In this document: positions 57,105 to 64,000 of the stretch, in pieces
Numbering within the stretch: the first letter of the stretch is position 1
Layout of the letters: each line of letters opens with the position of its first letter
Source of the DNA: Apostichopus japonicus
Lineage: Eukaryota; Echinodermata; Holothuroidea; Aspidochirotida; Stichopodidae
Length of the DNA stretch: 64,000 bases
Direction: 5' to 3'
NCBI RefSeq assembly: GCF_037975245.1
Contig: NC_092571.1
Coordinates: 14,009,417 to 14,073,416 of the forward strand
Notes under the pieces: model-generated
The model's input: only the letters and a program-made list of their open reading frames with translations
The model's database searches: none
What the model was told of the DNA's origin: nothing
Made by a program: the position numbers and the translations under genes

Positions 57105-57398
57105 CCATATATTATATATATCCTTATATCCTTATATATATATATCCTATATCATTCCCATATATATATATATATACATATATTATATATATATATTATA
57201 TATATATTATATATATATTATATATATATATTATATATATATATTATATATATATTATATATATATATTATATATATATATTATATATATATATTATATA
57301 TATATTATATATATATATTATATATATATATTATATATATATTATATATATATATATTATATATATATATTATATTATATATATTATATATATATATA
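57105..57398. repeat. AT minisatellite with about 10-13-base period
   Basis: Made of (TA)n blocks separated by TT/ATTA at intervals of about 9-13 bases. Units 1 and 2 have only a short tatatatta at this place (15985; 31995). The Tyr/Ile-rich open frames here come from the repeat. Confidence 0.88.
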
Positions 57399-57490
57399 CG
57401 ATGACTTTAAAAATGATGAATAGACAGCCTGATGTTCCTTTCAAAGCATTTGCGTACACGGTTAGCAAAATAAATGAAAAAAAGACTCAC

Positions 57491-58325
57491 CTGGATTACT
57501 TTTAGAGATGTTAAATTCACATCTGTCCGAATACTGCGGGGTAGAAAGGGACGCCATCGTTTCCTGTATAGCGATGCATCCAACAGTTGAGTTCTGATCA
57601 CAAGACGTAATGCCAACAGAAAGCTCTTGAATACCGTTTTCATCCGTGTAATGTTTCTGAAAATCACAGCCTTCGGGCTCAAGCATTTCCAGATTTATCG
57701 GTGGAAACCCGTTTGTTATTGAACAGGATATAGTTACGTGGTAGGAGCCAGATTGGGATGAGGAGGGGCCTTGACGAACAAGAAGTGTAGAAGGCTGGTA
57801 TACTGTAAAAAGATGATAGGTGTAATGAGAGTAAAGAGTATACGGGGAGTCAGCACCAGTCAATAACAGATGATAAGTACCAGCATCCTCTCGTTGAAGG
57901 TTTAAGATGGAGATAGAAAAATCAGCCTTAGTAACTTCAGGCCGGTAGTCGGATAAATCTTCCTCAATATATTTTACTTTTACTTGAAATAAATATCGAT
58001 TGACTGTCTGATTCGGTCTTATTTGTATGCCGTTGAAGGAGTAAGTTCCTTTAAAGGGAATGTCTTCATTAGTATAGCCGCTAAAGTTCATCTCTACTCG
58101 TAAACCAAATATGTATACATCTATTTCATATATAGATAATCTAATGTGATCTTTATTAACAGCAATTTCCGGAAACGAGAAGTCACAGCCTAGCATAGCG
58201 TAGCATTCCTTTGAATTTACTGTTTGGCCTTCTCTGCAGTGATAGTTACAACCGATTACGTTACAAGTATATAATACCAGGAAGATGGCAAGATGAAAGA
58301 ACTTTGAAACACTGAAACCATCCAT
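57491..58325 (-). CDS. Type A Ig-like ectodomain exon 1, unit 3
   Basis: ATG at 58325 (MDGFSVSKF...; an upstream in-frame GTG at 58340 is not conserved), 278 codons plus one base, ending at CCAG|GTGAGT (57491/57490), phase 1. Signal peptide 1-25, cluster Cys26, 30, 41, 47 all present (GCNYHC, CYAMLGC), V-like domain with INFS-type sequon (MNFSGYT) and ILNLQREDAGTYHLLL without the F-strand cysteine. The C2-like domain keeps ISCSITNGFPPINLEM, ITSCDQNSTVGCIAIQ and CEFNISKSNP, but the first C2 cysteine (LVCQG in sisters) is Arg (LLVRQG), leaving an unpaired partner. Read-through past the donor stops after about 9 codons. A large AT minisatellite lies just 3'. Confidence 0.8.
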
Positions 58326-58433
58326 GTATAAATAATTCACGACTTTTTAAGTTTTCCAACGTCGCAGATGTGCGTTTGTGTCTACTTTATTTTGAAAACT
58401 CTTATGAGAGATAGAAAGTGATCTTTGTTACAA

Positions 58434-58445
58434 TGCGCATGCGTT
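58434..58445 (-). promoter_or_regulatory. NRF-1-like TGCGCATGCGTT upstream of type A, unit 3
   Basis: About 110 bp upstream of the ATG at 58325, identical to the unit 1 motif, in the same conserved block (ggaaaatatatttcc at 58472). Confidence 0.5.
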
Positions 58446-58929
58446 AATTTGCTTCCAACTGTGCATGAGTGGAAAATATATTTCCAACATGACAAAATGC
58501 ATGTACGAGTGTGTTTCGAATTTAAACATCGCTAGTTTTTCTATTTAATTTGAACAGTTATATTAGCTAAGAAGTAAGCTGATGATTTTAATATTATAAC
58601 ATTGTTATTTAATGAAAAAACATCTTTTTATAAGGGTGAGTATATGTGTATGAATAGTTTGCTGTCCTTTTGTGCTCTCGCTATTAATTTAATGCTTTTA
58701 CGTGGCTTTTGAAACAGTACCCTCCAGTAACATCAAATCAAGTTTTAGTATGTAACGAATGTCATTAATATAATTTCGTACTGAGTTAGACCGAGAAAAA
58801 ACAGAGAATTAGAATGCAACATTGAGCTTGAAATGAAGCATTGACAGAGCATAAGCATATAGATATGATCTTTATCATGTTAAAGTAATACGTTCATCAA
58901 AAACGGATTGACTGTAGATGAAAGCTTAC
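58446..58929. other. Shortened A-to-B spacer, unit 3
   Basis: Matches the first part of the corresponding spacer of units 1 and 2 up to about 58910 and then jumps directly to the type B donor. About 0.8-0.9 kb is missing relative to the sisters. Confidence 0.6.
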
Positions 58930-59404
58930 CAAATAGACGGTATGTGTGTTGCAATACAGTCGGGCCGAAAGTCCAGTCGCTGTTTGTAGACGTTATGTCA
59001 ACTTGGTAAGTTCCAGCATCGTCTAGTTGGATATTTACGATTGAGAAATTAAAAGTAAGAAAGCGATTCTCATGGTCATAATAAAGGTATTCAACTTGGA
59101 ATAGATAACGATCATAGGTATGATCCTCATTCCACCGGAACATACCAGAGTAAAGAAAGGGAGTTTGAGGAACATCATCATCGGTAGCCAGCTCGGTGAA
59201 GTTCAAATCTAATCTAAATATATATGTATATTTATATGAAAAGGAAATATTTGGAAACGATAAGTCACAGCCTACTACCACATAACAGTTTGTTGAATTT
59301 ACTGTAGGTCCATCTTGACAGTGATAATCACAATCAATATCTTCGGATAATGAAAAAATGATCAGAAAAATGAGAAAACAATGTAAAACAGGTACAAATC
59401 CCAT
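58930..59404 (-). CDS. Type B Ig-like exon 1 (signal peptide plus V-like domain), unit 3
   Basis: ATG at 59404 (MGFVPVLHCF; an in-frame ATG 18 bases upstream is missing in unit 2, so the inner start is preferred). 158 codons plus one base to TTTG|GTAAGC (58930/58929), phase 1. Signal peptide, cluster CDYHC and CYVVVGC, then SYKYTYIFRLDLNFTELATD through the AT-rich stretch in frame, YDRYLFQVEYLYY, IVNIQLDDAGTYQVDI and LQHTYRLFG. Very close to unit 1, which is frameshifted. No C2 domain; the exon ends at the domain boundary. The intron downstream is shortened by a deletion, so the 5' splice site is followed by only 0.6 kb before the type A start. Confidence 0.77.
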
Positions 59405-61390
59405 ATCGCGGTATTTTGACAATTATTCACAGTAAATATGATGCATTTATTGCAACACTTCGCGCATCTGTCTGTAAATCGAGGAGCGCTGTTTATGAAT
59501 CAAAACAAGGAGTCGTTCTTAACAACACCCGTACATACGCACATGTGTGTGTTTTCATTTGAATAATATATGTGCTGATTCAAAATGAAAATGACTGGGC
59601 TGACAATGATTTTTTTAAGGCTACGTGACAATAACAATTAATTTAACTTGTAGTTTCGAGAGAAGGAAGTCGGCTGATGTCTGTAGTGTTTTCATAACCT
59701 ATTAACTTGTAATCTTAATGGATTCAAAGCAGTTGAAATCGCTCGGATGATTTTATTTATACATGCAAGTCAAACATGTATTGAATTCCCTGTGTCTGCA
59801 TTTCTGTAAGAAATTATAATGCGTTAAGCGTTTAAAGTATGCAATTGATTGTCGAGTTTCGTGAATTTTACATAGGCACTATCTAACTTAACCAAAATAA
59901 GATAATTGTAAGTAATCAAGGTGAGACAACCCTCTTTAGCAAACATTGTACTTTTTTCACAGTCGTACATAGTAGGCAACGCAGGTAATTGTAGCCATCC
60001 ATTGTAATATTTAAGAGAGAATATTTCAAATGTTGTTTCTTCCTTTTCACAGTTTCCAAGATGGTTTAACAATATTATCATGTATATGAGACTTAAAACA
60101 GACCATTTGGTTGCGTAGCTTTTCTACAATTCGAATGATCCAACAACGATGTGGAGTGCATAACGTGCGCGAGAGAAGTGAAGTGCGTGAAGCTACTCCT
60201 GCCCGTCCATTGGGGGGGGGGGTCTCTCAACCCCGCCAACCCAGAGCACCTTTCAACGAATTTGATGACTATTTAATAATAACAGCCTTACAACCCTACG
60301 AATATCACGTGGTTTGAAGTGGAAATTTCGTTCACGACAATGGTCCATTATTAATCAATTGCGATTTTTTACGTCATTTCACATGTTAAAATTTAAAACA
60401 GTAAGCTTCTATATTATTTCTTGATTTGTGTTAAATGCGTTTCATTTGGTTAATATGCTATAAGGATTACGTGTTCAGATTTGACTTATTTAATTACCTT
60501 TCTTCATTCAGGTGTGTAACAGGGGACCTGTGCCTGACTCATTGTATACAATGTCCCTGCCGCTTTTCATGGCTTTATCATGTAACACTGGTAAAGGTGG
60601 GTACCCAATAATCAGTTCAAACTGATGTGCTATAATTTCTTAACATGTGTTACATTTATGACCAGTTGCTACTGAGAAGGACTTACAAACAGAAAATACT
60701 AAACACACAATCCTATGCGTATATGTATTGACTGGACTAACCACTCAGGTTTCGCCAATTATTTTGTCCATATTTCAACGTGTGTTTCGGTGTTATAACA
60801 CACTTCAGTTTATACTGACGGCTGTCTCTTGTTCAGAGTACAAACTGATCAAGCCATGTATATTGGGTGGATTTGCCCAAACCGACGCGTATTCAGTCCG
60901 CCTTAACGCTCCGAGCGCAACTGTTTGTTTCTGTATATGGGTGTGACATAAAATTACATGACTGTGCTACTGTCGTGTTAGGGGTCTTGGTCTTGATACG
61001 AAGAATGTAAAATATAACTACAATCAATGACAGACTTTTATTGTTATCAGATAGTGATAACCACTTTACGTAATCATATCTGACCTTTAAGGTAACAAAT
61101 TCAACTTTTCAACTCGATTACTCTCTTTCTCTTATGACAAGTGCCAAAAGCAACAACAATCCTTGTACATATGTTACTAAATAAGATTTGTATATTTCTT
61201 TATGCTCGTGGGTGTAGCTTGCAACGACTGACTCAACTAAGGCTAGTTTACACCACGTTATAATTTCAAAGACTAGCGTACAATATTTGTTAACCAGTGA
61301 GTAAAGAGGCTTGTCTACAAATGACGAAAATGTGCGTCTTTCTTAGGTAAATGCCTCCACGAATAGCTAACGTTTCAGCTCTCAAATGAA
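59405..61390. repeat. Duplicon module M3, unit 3 (non-coding)
   Basis: Aligns with 18780-20259 and 34938-37300, with small indels (about 100 bp missing near 59895). A G run is at 60213-60222. No gene was seen. Confidence 0.7.
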
Positions 61391-61398
61391 GGACTGTG

Positions 61399-61560
61399 TG
61401 CTTTTTACGTGACCCGCCCTGCGTGATCCAAAAGTTACGGCCAAACGGCACTACTCAACCATTCCATACTGACAAACAAAACTCAAGTCAAGCGAGCAAA
61501 AAAAGTAAATACGCCCACCGACCTGCAGAGACAAACCCCCAACCACCCACTCAAAAATTG
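61399..61560 (-). mobile_element. LINE-A tail, minus strand, 5'-truncated
   Basis: Last ~160 bases of LINE-A on the minus strand (gtgctttttacgtgacccgc, then acgcccaccgacctgcagag). The hairpin has changes on one arm. No clear target duplication. Confidence 0.8.
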
Positions 61561-61749
61561 GTGAAATTCAATTTTTCATAAATAGCAGTATCATTCTACC
61601 AAATCGTCTGACTGTTGCCATGGTCAATCGGGGGCGCTGTAACAAATCTCTGTTGAAGTTAAACACCTTCCCACTCTCGGCCTGTATTGGCATGGTGTAT
61701 GCTATCGATCGTTGATGATGCAATATTAAACAAGGCGCTGCTGTCCCTA

Positions 61750-62172
61750 GCCTCTATGGGCTTATGAGTGGGGTGTTGCGCTACATGCCTGTTTGGTTCG
61801 TCTTCATCCTGTGGCACGGTCATCCTTCTGGCACCTTCTTCTGGCACCTTCAGGCGGGTTGTGTCACTAGGGTGGAGAAGGACCATGAGGTTCGATTGGT
61901 TTGCATTCTTTTCAAGTATACACAGGGTAATATCTGCCTTTGTAATATGTATACTCCCAATCGGTCTTCTGCTAGACGAGATGTTTATCGACACAGTGCC
62001 TTCCTTTGTTCCTGGTAGTGCACCATATGTCATGGTCGGAGACTTTCAACTGTCCCAGACTCTGGTCTTGACAGACTCGGGGCTTCTGTGTCTGCAGGTC
62101 CTGAAGCTGGGATTGCAAAACTCGACAGATTCCCCTCGGAAAAACTTTTAGCCGATGTTTGGAGGCATATGA
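61750..62172 (+). mobile_element. LINE-A endonuclease fragment at edge of M1, unit 4
   Basis: Matches LINE-A ORF2 6697-7110 (cttatgagtggggtg; gtggcacggtcatccttctg) with an 18-base duplication (tggcaccttcttctggcacc) and many frame breaks. Its right half equals 1-182, so the window's first base falls inside this fragment in unit 1. Confidence 0.82.
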
Positions 62173-63516
62173 GCGCCCGGAATACATTCCACGAAGTCAT
62201 CATTGCATACCGTTATTACTCGTAGTATTCAACATATTAGATTTTTGAGTAATATATTTTGTTAATTTATTGTTGACTCATAGCACTTTTTGGTCTCTTT
62301 TATCCAGGATTGTGTCGTATGTATTTTATTAATTCTGACCAAAGTCATTCCTATAGAGTTAGTTAATTTAATATGTGAAAGCAAAAGGTAACATTTATTA
62401 CATTATGATTTTTTCCCTCTTTGAATAAAAAATAATAATAATAAAAATCCATCTTGAAATAGTTTAGTGGTGATATTTGAGGTGTATTATCCAATACGCT
62501 CTGCAGGTTGTCCAAGTTTATTGAATCGATATGATCGAGGTATATGGAACAAAAGTTCGACCATGTTGGTTGCCTAGTGCTATTTTCTAATAATTCAATA
62601 ACAAAGTGGAATGATCCAACAACTCCGTGCCGTGCTAAACAACGGGGCAAGAAACATACTCCTGCCCCTTCACAATCTCTCCCTCCCATGCACACACCCC
62701 CTCTCCAACATATTTGCCAATTTAAACGCCTGTAATGGCAATGTGATCCGAAAAAATTCTGTATATATTTGAAATGGCCTGAAGTCGAGGTTTCCTAAAT
62801 GACTAATAGTTCATTACGAAGCAGTAATGAATTTAATACATGGCTGTGACAGGACACTTTGTGATGACTGCGTCAAAGTTTACACCGTAATCCCATTAAA
62901 TTGCAATAGCTGTAATTTATTCTTTGTAATTTATTTCTTCTTAATGAGAAACAACTCCGTACCGTTGTCGAAGTATGATGTGTCAGATCGAACGAAGGTT
63001 GTTTGTTTATTCTAATCGATAAAATACAATTAATTAAATATTAAAGTAGTCTAGTAACCATGCTCATAGCATTTAGTTTCAGATGGCGCTGTACCACTAT
63101 ATAACAGAGAAAGTTATAGAATTCTAACTGCATATTTCTTTAGGTGATAAGAGTAGATAGAGTATGTGTTATTCAAGTAGGAGATTGTTATGAGCATATA
63201 TTACAGAGAACAATATCTCGGGTGGAATGTCTTTATCTGTCTCTCTTATATACATCATCCAGCAATTGGTATTGGAATGGCCTTGAACACCTGACCACCT
63301 TTCATTGACAGTTATCTGTCGCAATATCCTGTAATTGCAAATCAAACAATAATGAAAACCAATAATAAAGTTACGGTGGTCCTGATGGAACAGACGAGTT
63401 GCAGACTAACTGCGTTAGTATAACCCGACAACTAGTGAATAATACAATATTTGGGGTGTTGTCCAGCCACGTGCAGCACAACAACTGATCACGTTGGGAT
63501 TTTTCGTCAAAATGCC
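62173..63516. repeat. Duplicon module M1, unit 4, first part
   Basis: Aligns with 183-1670 and 38170-39770. Non-coding. It has no LINE-A at the site occupied in unit 3 (compare 63425-63450). Confidence 0.75.
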
Positions 63517-63694
63517 GTTAGCTAAGATCATGTGTAGTATCTTTTCCCTTTCGAGGGGAATGGTGATACACACCCGACGATGATCACACAGTCACAATAT
63601 CGATGCAAGGGGACTGGGGTTGAGAGCGGATCAGTTGTTCGGTAGTTTGGTTTTCGTGCCCAGGTTCTTTCCTGGGTGACTGTTCTTGAAAAGT
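63517..63694 (+). mobile_element. U2-headed SINE, unit 4
   Basis: Same insertion as at 39778 but with the first ~18 bases of the head and the left flank deleted (aaaatgcc joins gttagctaagatcatgtg). Body and tail are otherwise nearly the same. The right flank has atgcatagaat. Confidence 0.78.
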
Positions 63695-64000
63695 ATGCAT
63701 AGAATAGCTTTTTAACTAGGCAAACATATAATAATTTGTCGAGGTGTGTACAATTCGCCTGTATCGAGAAGAATATGGTATCGATGATTGTTCAATTCAA
63801 CAACTCATTGTGCAAGATTGCTTGGTGGTGAATGAGATGGCGTAGCCTGCAGTAAAATAACAACCAGCTATAATCAGTTTGTCGACTTGTCCAGACCTGT
63901 TTCCAAGGGCCGTTGTTATTCTGGTTTGGGGTAATAGAGGGCCTACGGACGGTCCGACCGATTTTACTTTTGTAGATGATTCGTGTTCAGTTCGGTGAGT
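63695..64000. repeat. Duplicon module M1, unit 4, last part
   Basis: Aligns with 39990-40250. Non-coding and cut by the window edge. Confidence 0.7.

Noticed and set aside
57016-57505. Long plus-strand open frames rich in Tyr and Ile
   Set aside because: They are translations of the AT minisatellite in three frames, with no start context or conservation.
1-64000. CRISPR arrays, operons, tRNA or rRNA genes
   Set aside because: No regular spacer array, ribosome-binding-site spacing or cloverleaf was seen; repeats are explained by transposons, simple repeats and segmental duplication.

Overview
This is an AT-rich, repeat-dense stretch of an animal genome, most likely an invertebrate. It has signal-peptide exons ending in consensus splice donors, non-LTR retrotransposons of L1/Tx1 and RTE type, a SINE with a U2 snRNA head, and no bacterial gene organisation. 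The species cannot be named from the sequence. LINE-A, LINE-B, LINE-C and modules M1-M4 are my own labels.

The host genes are one family of immunoglobulin-like (Ig) secreted or membrane ectodomains, all on the minus strand. Type A exons carry a signal peptide, a V-like domain and a C2/I-like domain (intact at 16085-16907, 32097-32937 and 57491-58325). Type B exons carry only signal peptide and V-like domain (intact at 34457-34937 and 58930-59404; frameshifted at 18309-18779). A third type, A', is frameshifted at 12503-13287 and decayed at 29599-30374. Partial type A pseudogenes lie at 10477-10880 and 28618-29010. At least four worn V-exon relics lie at 51.0-52.7 kb. Every good copy ends at a phase-1 splice donor, and no downstream exon is recognisable in the window.

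The window is a tandem array of about three duplicons, each running (plus coordinates) M1 - M4 - M2 - partial A - A' - A - B - M3. Unit 1 is about 1-20.26 kb, unit 2 about 22.95-37.3 kb, unit 3 about 37.9-61.4 kb, and a fourth M1 starts at 61.7 kb. Units differ mainly by later insertions: LINE-A (one nearly full-length copy at 5163-10031 and many 5'-truncated copies), LINE-B (two copies with most of ORF2 deleted), an RTE element, a nested fragment of a fourth LINE, a small inverted-repeat transposon, and four copies of the U2-headed SINE. Several insertions have clear target-site duplications and empty sites in sister units.

No tRNA, rRNA, CRISPR, operon or intact transposase gene was seen. 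Modules M1-M4 are conserved between units but show no convincing coding sequence.
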